NCBI RefSeq assembly: GCF_964253085.1
Contig: NZ_CAXUQH020000001.1
Location: forward strand, 7,812,001-7,876,000
Source: Paenibacillus_E sp964253085
GTDB lineage: Bacteria; Bacillota; Bacilli; Paenibacillales; NBRC-103111
Length of the DNA: 64,000 nucleotides
Reading direction: 5' to 3'
Positions 50,765 to 59,100 of this stretch are shown here, one piece after another; position 1 is the first letter of the stretch, and each line of letters begins with the position of its first letter. The notes under the pieces were generated by a model. It was not told where the DNA came from, did not search any database, and saw only the letters and a list, made by a program, of their open reading frames with translations. The translations under genes and the position numbers were made by a program.

Positions 50765-52855
50765 CTACAAGCGGCTCGGCTCGCCGCTCTCCACAGCGGC
50801 GGCAATTTCCGGATGTCCAGCCTGCAGCTGGTACATCTGGTAGTAGCGCCCGAGGAGCCCCATGAGCTCCTCATGTGTGCCACGCTCGACGATCTCGCCG
50901 TGGTCGAGCACAAGAATCAAGTCGGCGCTGCGAATCGTCGACAGCCTATGAGCAATGATGAAGGTGGTCCGCCCCTTCGCAAGCACTTCGAGCGCGGCCT
51001 GAATGATGGCCTCGGTCTCCGTGTCGATGGAGGCAGTCGCCTCATCGAGGATCAAGATCGCCGGGTCGAACGCTAGCGCCCGGGCAAAAGAAATCAGCTG
51101 CCGCTGCCCAGCAGACAGCGTGCTGCCCTTCTCGATGACAGGCTCATCGAGGCCATGCGGCAGCGCCCCAAGCATATCCGCTGCGCCAACCTCGCGCAGC
51201 GCCGCCTCCACCCTTTCCCGGGTGATGGACGGATCGTCCAAGGAGACATTGGACGCAATCGTCCCCGTGAACAGGAACGGATCCTGCAGCACGATGCCCA
51301 TGTGCTGCCGAAGCTGCTGCTTCGATAGCTCGCGAATATCGCGGCCATCCACCGTGATGCGGCCCTCGCTGACCTCGTAGAAGCGGAATAACAGATTCAA
51401 GATCGAGCTTTTACCCGATCCGGTGTGCCCCACCAGCGCAACCGTCTGTCCTTGCCCCGCGGAGAAGGAGATGTCTTTCAGTACATCCTCCCCTTCTTTG
51501 TAGGCGAAGCGAACGTGCTCGAAGCTCACGTGGCCTTTGTAACGGTCTGCTTTTTCAGCGACAACGTCAATGCCCTGTTCATCCAGCAGCTCAAATACCC
51601 GATCAGCCGACACGAGCGCTCGCTCCAAATTCGGCAGTTGATTCACAATACCTACCATCGGATGGAACATCCGGTTGAGGTAATCGACGAAGGCGTACAG
51701 CACGCCAACCGTAATCACCGCATTGAGCGAACTCCCGCCCACATACCAGATCAAGCCGAAGAAGAACAAGTTCCGTACCACGTTCATCAAGTTATGAGAG
51801 GTTAAGGAGTTCAAGCTGAGCAGCTTATTTTGATAGTGTGTATACTCTTCATTCAAAACCTCAAATTCCTCGGTTGTTTCCTTTTGCCTACGAAAAGCTC
51901 GAATGATCGTCATCCCTTGAATCGCCTCATTGATCATCCCGTTGATCGCACTAATCCGTTCGCGAATTTCATGATTAATCGTCGACGCATACTTGCGGTA
52001 AACAATGATCCACACAATCAGCAGCGGAATGACCGGCAGTGTGAAGAGAGCCAGACGAACATCGAGAATAAAGATGGCCGCGATAATGCCAAGAATATAG
52101 ATGGTACCTGTAAAAAAGTTCGCCAACACCTGCACATACAGATCTCGGACCGACTCCGTGTCGTTCGTGATGCGTGAAACGATTTTACCTGCAGGCTGAT
52201 TATCAAAATAATTGATCGGCAGTCGCTGGATTTGAGCGAACACATCCCTGCGCATGCGCTGAATGATGCGATTCGCTGCCGCTTGCAGCAAGTATCTCTG
52301 CCCGTAGGTAAAGCCTGCTCCCACGAAAATCAAGATCACATAGAATCCCGCCAGCTTCATTAACTCTGCAAATTGCGGTTGATAAAAGTTATACAACTCC
52401 TGCACACTCAGCCTCTGAACGGCATACTCTGCCTGCTCCGTGCCTTGTGTAACCAGCAGCTTGCCGTCATCCGTTAGCTTGCGAACGCCATCCCAAGGGA
52501 GGGCTTGATCCAGCCACACGAACTTGCCCCCTACCTGTAGGATACGAACCTCTTTGCCCTTCGGCTCGCCCTCTGCGAAGTTATCACTCCGCTTATAAAA
52601 CGTCTGCTCAAAAGCAACAGCTTTGTCGCTCTTCGTCGCCGACTGCGTCTCAAACCATGGCTTCTCGATGCCGAGAATGTGGGTGTCGATCATGTGCTTC
52701 GCTATGAAAGGTCCCGCCAGCTCAGTCGCGACAGCCAAGGATAAGAATACTAAGGCGATGAGTAAAGTTTGCTTGAATTTGGCCGCGTATTGGAACAACC
52801 GTTTCCCGGTTTGTTTCGTTGATTTTGTTTGTTTCGTTTGTTGCGTTTGTGTCAT
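50765..52855 (-). CDS. bmrD: Heterodimeric ABC multidrug exporter, BmrD/YheH-like subunit
   Basis: Start ATG at 52855 (696 aa), 7 nt after AGGTGAG. The N-terminal helix is followed by an extra extracellular segment of about 110 residues between helices 1 and 2 (ending PQFAELMKLAG), the feature that makes YheH/BmrD longer than usual. Five further helices follow, then the ATPase domain: Walker A GHTGSGKSS, signature LSAGQRQLIS, Walker B ILILDEATASID with the catalytic Glu, and His in IAHRLST. It pairs with the BmrC-like protein encoded 60 bp upstream. B. subtilis BmrCD exports several antibiotics. The N-terminal Gln/Thr/Lys-rich tail is low-complexity. Confidence 0.85.
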   Translation of the reverse strand: MTQTQQTKQTKSTKQTGKRLFQYAAKFKQTLLIALVFLSLAVATELAGPFIAKHMIDTHILGIEKPWFETQSATKSDKAVAFEQTFYKRSDNFAEGEPKGKEVRILQVGGKFVWLDQALPWDGVRKLTDDGKLLVTQGTEQAEYAVQRLSVQELYNFYQPQFAELMKLAGFYVILIFVGAGFTYGQRYLLQAAANRIIQRMRRDVFAQIQRLPINYFDNQPAGKIVSRITNDTESVRDLYVQVLANFFTGTIYILGIIAAIFILDVRLALFTLPVIPLLIVWIIVYRKYASTINHEIRERISAINGMINEAIQGMTIIRAFRRQKETTEEFEVLNEEYTHYQNKLLSLNSLTSHNLMNVVRNLFFFGLIWYVGGSSLNAVITVGVLYAFVDYLNRMFHPMVGIVNQLPNLERALVSADRVFELLDEQGIDVVAEKADRYKGHVSFEHVRFAYKEGEDVLKDISFSAGQGQTVALVGHTGSGKSSILNLLFRFYEVSEGRITVDGRDIRELSKQQLRQHMGIVLQDPFLFTGTIASNVSLDDPSITRERVEAALREVGAADMLGALPHGLDEPVIEKGSTLSAGQRQLISFARALAFDPAILILDEATASIDTETEAIIQAALEVLAKGRTTFIIAHRLSTIRSADLILVLDHGEIVERGTHEELMGLLGRYYQMYQLQAGHPEIAAAVESGEPSRL

Positions 52856-52915
52856 CAGGAGTCTCACCTACTTTTCTTTTGTTTCGTATAGCTAGGGCTC
52901 AATCTGTCCCAGTAT

Positions 52916-54667
52916 CTATTCCATTCCAACCGTCTGCTCTTCGAGCTGTTGACGGTCATATTGCTCTTTATACCAGCCGTCTAGCGCAAGAAGCTGCTCG
53001 TGCGTGCCTTCTTCGATGATATAGCCCTCATCGAGCACGACAATCCAATCGGCATGCTGCACGGCGGATAGTCTGTGCGTCGTGATGAGGGTTGTTTTGC
53101 CAGCGCGCTCGGAGCGAATGCCGCGAATGATCTCGGCTTCGGTCTTCGCGTCCACCGCAGAGAGCGCGTCGTCGAGCAGCAGAATCTCCGGGTCGACGTA
53201 CAACGCCCGTGCGATGGAGACGCGCTGCTTCTGACCGCCGGATAAGGCGACGCCTTTTTCCCCAACGAGTGTCTGCAGACCTTCCGGCAGGAACTCGACG
53301 TCCTTGCGGAAAGCTGCGAGGTCAAGCGCGCGATGTAATTCTGCTTCGGTGCCTTGCCCCTTGCCGAACATGATGTTTTCGCGGACGCTTTTAGAGAACA
53401 GAATCGGCTCCTGCGGCACATATCCGATCCAACCATGCAGCGTATCGATCGCGATCTGCTCAATTGGTGTATCCGTGATCGTGATCGCGCCTTGACCGAC
53501 AGGATACTCGCGAAGCAGCTGCTTCAGCAGCGTTGTTTTGCCGCTGCCTGTTCGACCGACGATTCCGAGCGTCTGCCCTCGCTCTAAGCGAAACGTCATA
53601 CCAACTAAATTATCAATGGATGAGGACGGGTAACGAAAGGTTACTTTTTCAAAATGGATAGAATCCGGCTTCAGCTGCGTCGCAGCATTCGGCACTTCTT
53701 TGACATCTGGCTTGTAGCCGAGTGTCTCGTTAACACGATCTAAGGATGCATTCCCGCGCTGCATGATGTTCATCAGCTCACCAATCGCAAACATCGGCCA
53801 GATCAGCATGCCTAAGAAGGTATTGAAGGACACTAGCTCTCCGAGCGTCAGCTCACTGTGGAACACGAGATAGCCTCCGTAACAAAGTCCGATCAGGTAG
53901 GAAATACCGACCAGAATTTTGACCGTTGGTTCAAAAAGAGCGTCAATAACCGCTACGGCGATATTTTTACGATAGACGTCGTCCGTCATCGTCTCAAAAT
54001 TGTGCTCACTCGCCTTCTCCTGCACGAATGCCCGGATCACCCGAACGCCTGCGATGGTTTCCAGGACGCGGTCATTCATTTGACCGAAAGCATCCTGTGC
54101 GAGGATGAATCTTTCGTGGATACGACTCCCGAAAATCGTAATCGCAACGGCCATAATCGGCAGCGGCAAAATGGATGCAAGCGTCAGCTTCCAGCTAATG
54201 AAGAAGCCCATCATGCTAAGGATTGTTAACATGAACAGCGTCGAATCGACGAATGTCAAAATCCCAAAGCCTGCGGTTGTCGATACCGACTGCAGATCGT
54301 TCGTCGCTCTAGCCATCAGATCGCCGGTACGGTTGCGCTCATAAAAGGTAGGCGTCATCCGCAGCAACTGCCGCATGAATCGGGAGCGCAGCACCCGTTC
54401 AAGTACGAAGGCGCCGCCGAACAGCTGGTATAGCCAAATGTAAGACAGCCCATAGCTCACGATGATGAGCGCGCCCCAAAAAGCGAGTAATTGTGCCAAT
54501 TTGGCTCCCGATAAGGTCCCCATGTGTATCCCATCAATCGCATAACCAATCAGCTTCGGCGGCATGACATCAATAATTCCCACGATGATCAGCAATCCGA
54601 TGGCGAGGCTGTAACGTTTCCAATTCATTTTGAAAAACCAAGCTAATTTCTTTAATACCGTAAACAT
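52916..54667 (-). CDS. bmrC: Heterodimeric ABC multidrug exporter, BmrC/YheI-like subunit
   Basis: Start ATG at 54667 (583 aa), with GAGAGGAG upstream; B. subtilis YheI has nearly the same length. Six transmembrane helices (about 18-305) precede the ATPase domain: Walker A GRTGSGKTT, Q-loop VPQEPILFS, signature LSGGQKQRVSIARAL, Walker B LLLDDALSAVD. Asp replaces the catalytic Glu, as in BmrC, so this subunit carries the degenerate half of one ATP site. Gene order (leader ORF, bmrC-like, bmrD-like) matches the antibiotic-inducible bmrB-bmrC-bmrD operon of B. subtilis. Confidence 0.87.
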   Translation of the reverse strand: MFTVLKKLAWFFKMNWKRYSLAIGLLIIVGIIDVMPPKLIGYAIDGIHMGTLSGAKLAQLLAFWGALIIVSYGLSYIWLYQLFGGAFVLERVLRSRFMRQLLRMTPTFYERNRTGDLMARATNDLQSVSTTAGFGILTFVDSTLFMLTILSMMGFFISWKLTLASILPLPIMAVAITIFGSRIHERFILAQDAFGQMNDRVLETIAGVRVIRAFVQEKASEHNFETMTDDVYRKNIAVAVIDALFEPTVKILVGISYLIGLCYGGYLVFHSELTLGELVSFNTFLGMLIWPMFAIGELMNIMQRGNASLDRVNETLGYKPDVKEVPNAATQLKPDSIHFEKVTFRYPSSSIDNLVGMTFRLERGQTLGIVGRTGSGKTTLLKQLLREYPVGQGAITITDTPIEQIAIDTLHGWIGYVPQEPILFSKSVRENIMFGKGQGTEAELHRALDLAAFRKDVEFLPEGLQTLVGEKGVALSGGQKQRVSIARALYVDPEILLLDDALSAVDAKTEAEIIRGIRSERAGKTTLITTHRLSAVQHADWIVVLDEGYIIEEGTHEQLLALDGWYKEQYDRQQLEEQTVGME

Positions 54668-54712
54668 GTGTGATTTCACTCCTCTCAAATGGCGCATAGA
54701 CACCTAAAGACG

Positions 54713-54741
54713 CAAAAAGACATACCGCGCGCAGCGATATG
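54713..54741 (-). terminator. Leader terminator upstream of bmrC-like gene
   Basis: On the minus strand CATATCGC-tgcgc-GCGGTATG forms an 8-bp stem (one G-U) followed by TCTTTTTG. It lies between the leader ORF and the exporter genes, 46 bp before the bmrC-like start, so it can only serve as a conditional (attenuator) terminator. Confidence 0.75.
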
Positions 54742-54757
54742 CCTTCTATGAACAGAA

Positions 54758-54878
54758 AAGCGCTCGTTACGAACTTCTCGTAACCCGCGCTTCACAACTT
54801 AACGTAACTTAACGTATGGGAAGGGGTGCTAACAGCCGAACTTGCGTATGCAGTCGCTCGGGCTAACCAGCGGGTTAC
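54758..54878 (-). promoter_or_regulatory. Mutually exclusive hairpins of the exporter leader
   Basis: Segment B (54778-54792) pairs with segment C (54758-54772): AAGCGC + GTTACGA against TCGTAAC + GCGCTT around a 5-nt loop. Segment A inside the leader ORF (54870-54878, minus strand GTAACCCGC) is perfectly complementary over 9 bp to part of B (54780-54788, minus strand GCGGGTTAC). A:B and B:C cannot form together, so ribosome position on the leader ORF would choose between them. Confidence 0.6.
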
Positions 54879-54948
54879 CATCTATGAAATTAGGTTGGAC
54901 GTGTGTCCACTTATGATGTGTGTTGACTACAATAACCATGATATCCAT
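54829..54948 (-). CDS. 39-codon leader peptide of the bmrCD-like operon
   Basis: ATG at 54948 follows GGGGGATTC at good spacing; the peptide opens MDIMVIVVNTHHKWTHVQ and ends CIRKFGC. It lies between a strong promoter (55038-55067) and an attenuator-like terminator, on the same strand as the exporter genes. In B. subtilis a small ORF, bmrB, sits in the same place and its translation controls read-through into bmrCD when ribosome-targeting antibiotics slow translation. The equivalent role here is inferred from arrangement. Codons 23-26 carry segment A, which competes for the downstream hairpin. Confidence 0.7.
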   Translation of the reverse strand: MDIMVIVVNTHHKWTHVQPNFIDGNPLVSPSDCIRKFGC

Positions 54949-55037
54949 AGTGAATCCCCCTTTTGCGTTGTATGAGTCGGGCACGTTAGGTGCCTGTTAA
55001 CTTTTCCAAAAGATGTCTATTTGATCCTTACAGGGTG

Positions 55038-55067
55038 ATCTTACCATCCCTCTTCTGAACGTGTCAA
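55038..55067 (-). promoter_or_regulatory. Sigma-A promoter of the leader-bmrCD-like operon
   Basis: On the minus strand: TTGACA (55062-55067), 18-bp spacer, TAAGAT (55038-55043). Transcription would start near 55031, about 80 nt before the leader ORF. Confidence 0.8.
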
Positions 55068-55220
55068 TCGGAGAAAAAGATTAAAACGCAACTATCCCAG
55101 TCCGACATTTCCGATGTCCATACTCGTGATGAGAAGGCTTTCAAATGTCACACATGTTTCAAATTCTTCGGGCATATGGATAGATTAGGAGTTCATCGCG
55201 CCTCAAAGGAGTGAATGCAC

Positions 55221-55394
55221 ATGGTCGATCAAGTGTTTGCATTGATGGGATGGATTGTGGGATTCGGAGCGATCATAGGCGGTGTTATTGCGGCTACAGC
55301 AAGGTTTGTCTCGAAGGACTCAACAGCGTATGACATGGTTTTTTTGTGGGACAACCGGTATACGTTGGAGGAGTTGGAGCTTGAGCTAAAATAA
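55221..55394 (+). CDS. Small membrane protein, 57 aa
   Basis: ATG at 55221, with AAGGAG 9 nt upstream, and TAA at 55392-55394. One transmembrane helix, glycine-rich (GWIVGFGAIIGGVIAATA, residues about 10-27), is followed by a cytoplasmic tail with aromatic residues and an acidic end (TLEELELELK). Site quality and the terminator right after the stop codon support a real gene. I recognise no family. The divergent start of the bmrCD leader transcript is about 190 bp away, and the two-component genes converge on it. Confidence 0.65.
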   Translation: MVDQVFALMGWIVGFGAIIGGVIAATARFVSKDSTAYDMVFLWDNRYTLEELELELK

Positions 55395-55435
55395 AAAAAA
55401 CGAACGCCGTCCATAACGGACGGCGTTCTTATTTA
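55393..55435. terminator. Bidirectional terminator between small membrane protein and sensor kinase genes
   Basis: GAACGCCGTCC-ataac-GGACGGCGTTC, perfect 11-bp stem, flanked by eight A on one side (T on the minus strand) and TTATTT on the other. Confidence 0.93.
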
Positions 55436-55436
55436 G

Positions 55437-57641
55437 CTAAAGCAATTCCTGCTGCGCAGCCAGCACATCGCGTTTCTCAAATTCGGCAATAACCTTGAAT
55501 TGATCGCCATCAATGTCAATCGTGAGTGTGCCGCCTTGCAGCTCAACGATGCTCTTGGCGATGGCGAGGCCGAGGCCGGAGCCTTCGGTTCCGCGAGACT
55601 GATCGCCGCGTTTGAAGCGTTCGAACAGCTCCTCTACGTCATAATTGAGCTCGTGGAGCGAAATATTTTGAATGATAAAGGTGACGCGCTCTCTATCTTC
55701 CGTCAACGTTACGTAAACACGCGTTCCTGGCAAGGCGTATTTCAAAGCGTTGCCGATGAGATTCTCGAAGACGCGCCACGTTTTTTTGCCATCGAGCAGC
55801 GCATACATATGCGGGCTTTGCACGTTCACTCGGAAAGTCAGTGTGGACGCCTCGATTTTGTCACTGAACTCCGCTAAGGCCTGTGTCAGCAAGGCGGAGA
55901 CGTCGACTTTTTCCCAATGAAGCTCTGTTGCTCCGCTTGCCATCTTCGACGCCTCGAAGAGATCTTCGATAAGGACTTTAAGTCGCTGCGTTTTCCGATC
56001 GAGTACCTCGAGATAGTGGGTGGATTGGTCAGCGGACAACCCTTCCTTTTTAAGCAAATCCACATAATTGATTATGGAGGTTAACGGTGTTTTCAAATCG
56101 TGTGAAACATTCGTGATCAGCTCTGTTTTAAGACGATCACTGACGCGTTGTTTCTCGAGCGAAAGTTGCAGGCCGTACTTCAAATTGTTAATGTTCATCG
56201 CCATCCGGGACAGTTGGCCTTTCCCTTTGGCAGGGAGGGTCACATCAAAGTTGCCTTGCGACATTTGTTCCACGCCTTTGATAATGGCACGAAGCTGCTT
56301 GATCTTCCGCATCATATAAGGCAGTACCACGAGCAGGAATATGATGTACCAGACGAACGTAAAGACGATAACAGCCTCTTCTCCGCTAGAAGCAACTACA
56401 CACACGGGCAAGAAGCCCATGATCCCGATGATCGCCATAAAGACTAGCAGCTTGAACAGCAAGCCTCTTTGCTCCAGCGTATCTTTCACGGTTTGCCAGA
56501 ATGATGCGGTTAAGCTATTTCTCCATTCCATGGCGAGATTGTCCGGATGTTTCAGCAGTGCGACTGCACCGCGAAACCCGCTGCACACAATGACAAGTAA
56601 AGCGGATGCGATAAGGACGATCATTATTTGATATAAGCTTATATAGGTCGGGGACCAGTAATATAGCTCAGCATCGAAGAGGATACCGAACAGTGCAGCA
56701 GCCGCAATAAAAGTTGTCCAAGCCCGAACATCAAGCGGGAAACGTTCCCTTACCACCGTTTGGATATCGATCAGCGATATGTTATCTACCCGATATTTTC
56801 TTGCCAAGTAGGTTAGCGCGATGGTTAGAACCACAAGTACTGCGAGCAAGTAAACGGTTGCTGTCGCTTGCTGCTTCATGGACTGGTATGAGAGATAATC
56901 CGCCTGAATAATGCCCGAGCCTTGCGATGGTTTTAAGATGTAGTACGTAGCATTGACCTGATCATAATTCATTGGGTAAGATATTCTGTTCGGTTCATCC
57001 AGTTTGGGTAATGTCAGTGTATACATGAACGCTTGCTGATCCCGCAATTTTTGCAGCGCTTCAGGCGCGATGTTACTATAGGTTTCGCCCGTTTTCAAGT
57101 TTTTCACGACGTAGTAAAGTGATTTGAGACGGTTATCCAAATTCGTCTTGGCTGTCATGAATTGCTTTTGCTTAGCCGTAATTGCCACTTTAAGCTTTTG
57201 TTCAAAAGCGGCCTCTTTCTCCTTATTCAACTCCGCAATTTTCGTATCTCTTTCAGCTTCCAGTCGATCTACCTCTGCATTGTCATTACGATTTCGAGCA
57301 TTATCTATACGCGATCCGTACTTCTCCTGCAAATTGTTGAAGCGATCCTGTATCGTTCGTTCTGCGTCACGCTTCACATTATAATAGTCATTATTGCCTA
57401 GCTGCTCTTCTGGCGTTTTCTCACTAAAATGCGAAGCCTCCAGATGATACAACTGAATGTTCTCATAGACGGAATTCATTTCCCTCGCGAATGCCCCGCT
57501 TTTGAAATAAGCGTCTTCACCGAAGTAAACGCTGTTCTTATAGACATTCGTTGCCGCGAATAAAGTCAGTGTCCACATGATGAAAACACCGAATAGCAGC
57601 ACCAGTGAGAGTGATTTACTTCTCCATTTTATAGCCAACAC
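55437..57641 (-). CDS. Sensor histidine kinase with large extracytoplasmic coiled domain
   Basis: Start GTG at 57641 (734 aa), behind AAAGGTGG inside the regulator gene, which it overlaps by 26 bp. Helix 1 is at about 10-32; an extracytoplasmic region to about 255 contains a strongly charged coiled coil (residues about 85-155, rich in Glu, Lys, Arg, Asn). At least five more helices follow (about 258-425), then HAMP, HisKA with NVSHDLKTPLTS (His514) and HATPase with NLIGNALKYA and GSGLGLAIAKS. It pairs with the OmpR-type regulator upstream. Similar kinases in Paenibacillus respond to envelope stress; the signal here is not known. Confidence 0.88.
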   Translation of the reverse strand: MLAIKWRSKSLSLVLLFGVFIMWTLTLFAATNVYKNSVYFGEDAYFKSGAFAREMNSVYENIQLYHLEASHFSEKTPEEQLGNNDYYNVKRDAERTIQDRFNNLQEKYGSRIDNARNRNDNAEVDRLEAERDTKIAELNKEKEAAFEQKLKVAITAKQKQFMTAKTNLDNRLKSLYYVVKNLKTGETYSNIAPEALQKLRDQQAFMYTLTLPKLDEPNRISYPMNYDQVNATYYILKPSQGSGIIQADYLSYQSMKQQATATVYLLAVLVVLTIALTYLARKYRVDNISLIDIQTVVRERFPLDVRAWTTFIAAAALFGILFDAELYYWSPTYISLYQIMIVLIASALLVIVCSGFRGAVALLKHPDNLAMEWRNSLTASFWQTVKDTLEQRGLLFKLLVFMAIIGIMGFLPVCVVASSGEEAVIVFTFVWYIIFLLVVLPYMMRKIKQLRAIIKGVEQMSQGNFDVTLPAKGKGQLSRMAMNINNLKYGLQLSLEKQRVSDRLKTELITNVSHDLKTPLTSIINYVDLLKKEGLSADQSTHYLEVLDRKTQRLKVLIEDLFEASKMASGATELHWEKVDVSALLTQALAEFSDKIEASTLTFRVNVQSPHMYALLDGKKTWRVFENLIGNALKYALPGTRVYVTLTEDRERVTFIIQNISLHELNYDVEELFERFKRGDQSRGTEGSGLGLAIAKSIVELQGGTLTIDIDGDQFKVIAEFEKRDVLAAQQELL

Positions 57642-58320
57642 CCCACACCACCTTTAAATATTTCGGATCTTTCGGATTGATTTCGATTTTCTCGCGAATT
57701 CTGCGCACATGCACTGCGACGGTATTCTCGGCATTAAAGGCGGGATCTTTCCACACCTTTTCATAAATGTCATCGATGGAAAAAACACGTCCCTTATTCA
57801 CCATTAACAGCTCCAATATTTTGAATTCTGTTGGCGTCATACGCACTTCCTCACCATCGACTGTGACTTCTTTGGTGACTTGATTGAGCACGAGGCCGCG
57901 GACACTTAATTCCTCGTTTGCCGTCTTCTCCATCGAACCAATGGGTCCTAGCGTTGTATAGCGCCTTAACTGCGACTTCACTCTGGCGATCAGCTCCAGC
58001 GGATTGAATGGCTTCGTTAAATAATCGTCAGCGCCCACATTCAAGCCCATAATTTTGTCCATATCCTCTGTTTTGGCGGAAAGCATCAGAATCGGGACAT
58101 TGCAGCTCTCTCTAATCTTGAATGTCGCCTGAATCCCGTCCATCTTCGGCATCATAATATCGAGTATGACCAGATGGATTTCCTTTTCCTCCAGTACACG
58201 CAGTGCTTCTAGGCCGTTGTTCGCTTTGCTGACTTCCATCCCTTCGCCTTTCAAATAAATCTCAATCGCTTCCTGAATGTCGATATCGTCATCGACGACA
58301 AGCACTTGGTATTTCGTCAC
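57616..58320 (-). CDS. OmpR-family response regulator
   Basis: Start GTG at 58320 (234 aa), 9 nt after AAAGGG; GTG at 58326 is too close. The receiver domain has acidic VVDDD, phosphoacceptor Asp54 in VILDIMMP, MLSAK and the conserved Lys in YLTKPF. The winged-helix DNA-binding domain (about 135-232) shows MTPTEFKILELLMVNKGRVFS, AVHVRRIREKIE and VWGVGYKMEK. Its gene overlaps the kinase gene, making a standard two-component operon. Target genes are unknown; the exporter genes beyond the kinase read the same way but have their own promoter. Confidence 0.93.
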   Translation of the reverse strand: MTKYQVLVVDDDIDIQEAIEIYLKGEGMEVSKANNGLEALRVLEEKEIHLVILDIMMPKMDGIQATFKIRESCNVPILMLSAKTEDMDKIMGLNVGADDYLTKPFNPLELIARVKSQLRRYTTLGPIGSMEKTANEELSVRGLVLNQVTKEVTVDGEEVRMTPTEFKILELLMVNKGRVFSIDDIYEKVWKDPAFNAENTVAVHVRRIREKIEINPKDPKYLKVVWGVGYKMEK

Positions 58321-58510
58321 GTCCACGCACCCTTTTTCTTCATCTCACTTCAACCCACCGTACTAGCCTAATGATAATAGACACTATTTACAAAATAGTT
58401 ACCATAATTCTTACGAAATTATGAAGACAAGTCTGACACAAACTGTTCGTCTTTTTAGTGTAGCACGGAAGTGCCCGTTTCATCATGAGGTCTGTACGAC
58501 TTCACATGCA

Positions 58511-58560
58511 AAAAAGCCGTTTCCAGCGTAGTTGTGAACTACGGGGATACGGCCTTTCTT
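58511..58560 (-). terminator. Terminator of the 84-aa gene
   Basis: AAAAAGCCGT...ACGGCCTTTCTT with inner CGTAGTT-gtg-AACTACG; on the minus strand six T follow. Confidence 0.82.
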
Positions 58561-58585
58561 CATGCATTTCATTTGCCAAATGCGT

Positions 58586-58840
58586 TTATTCCAAATTCGC
58601 CAACCTTGCCTTATCTTCATCCAAGGATTCCATCGCTTGCTGTACCGCGGGGCTGTCTGATTGAAGAGACGCCTGCGCTACGGCATTTTCGGCCTTGGAA
58701 ATAGCATTTTGAGCTTCTTCCGTCGTTTGAGCTGTAGGGTGAGATAGGGCATGGTTTACGGCCTGGTGAACGTTATCGACGGAATTTTGTGCGGATGAGA
58801 TGGGATTCTGCGATTGTAAGCTTGAGTCTACCTTTGTCAT
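58586..58840 (-). CDS. Small hydrophilic unknown protein, 84 aa
   Basis: ATG at 58840. The peptide is soluble, helical and rich in Gln, Ala, Ser and Asn with no Cys or aromatic residues (about 20-75: VHQAVNHALSH, AISKAENAVAQASLQ, QAMESLDEDKARLANLE). This composition recalls short spore- or stress-associated helical proteins, but I know no family. GGAGG lies 13 nt before the ATG, longer than ideal; a four-codon ORF (58837-58851) begins between them and ends across the ATG (ATATGA), which might couple translation. The gene has its own terminator. Confidence 0.6.
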   Translation of the reverse strand: MTKVDSSLQSQNPISSAQNSVDNVHQAVNHALSHPTAQTTEEAQNAISKAENAVAQASLQSDSPAVQQAMESLDEDKARLANLE

Positions 58841-58860
58841 ATTGTGGTCATTGCCTCCTT

Positions 58861-59043
58861 AAAAGGATATGTAGTACCTCTGCTAGGATTAGGTATATGA
58901 GGCAATTTTATTCGTAAGCTTACCCGCTATCCCATGGTAATGCCCTAGAAATAAGCACACGAAAGGTGTCTATTCTTTCACTCATCAACGTATTAGTTGA
59001 ACGAGCTCGTTGGGTGTGCTCTCTGACTAACATGCAGCCAGCA
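58861..59043. other. Short intergenic stretch without recognised content
   Basis: Upstream region of the 84-aa gene and downstream region of the DUF2231 gene. I see no gene; the open frame at 58920-59210 overlaps the terminator and the 3' end of the DUF2231 gene and looks spurious. Confidence 0.5.
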
Positions 59044-59087
59044 AAAAAAGGGATATCCAGCAGCTGTTCAGCGCGGACATCCCTTTT
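59044..59087 (-). terminator. Terminator of the DUF2231 gene
   Basis: AAAAGGGATATCC and GGACATCCCTTTT close a hairpin with AGCAGCTG inside; on the minus strand seven T follow. Confidence 0.88.
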
Positions 59088-59100
59088 ACTATTCATATTA

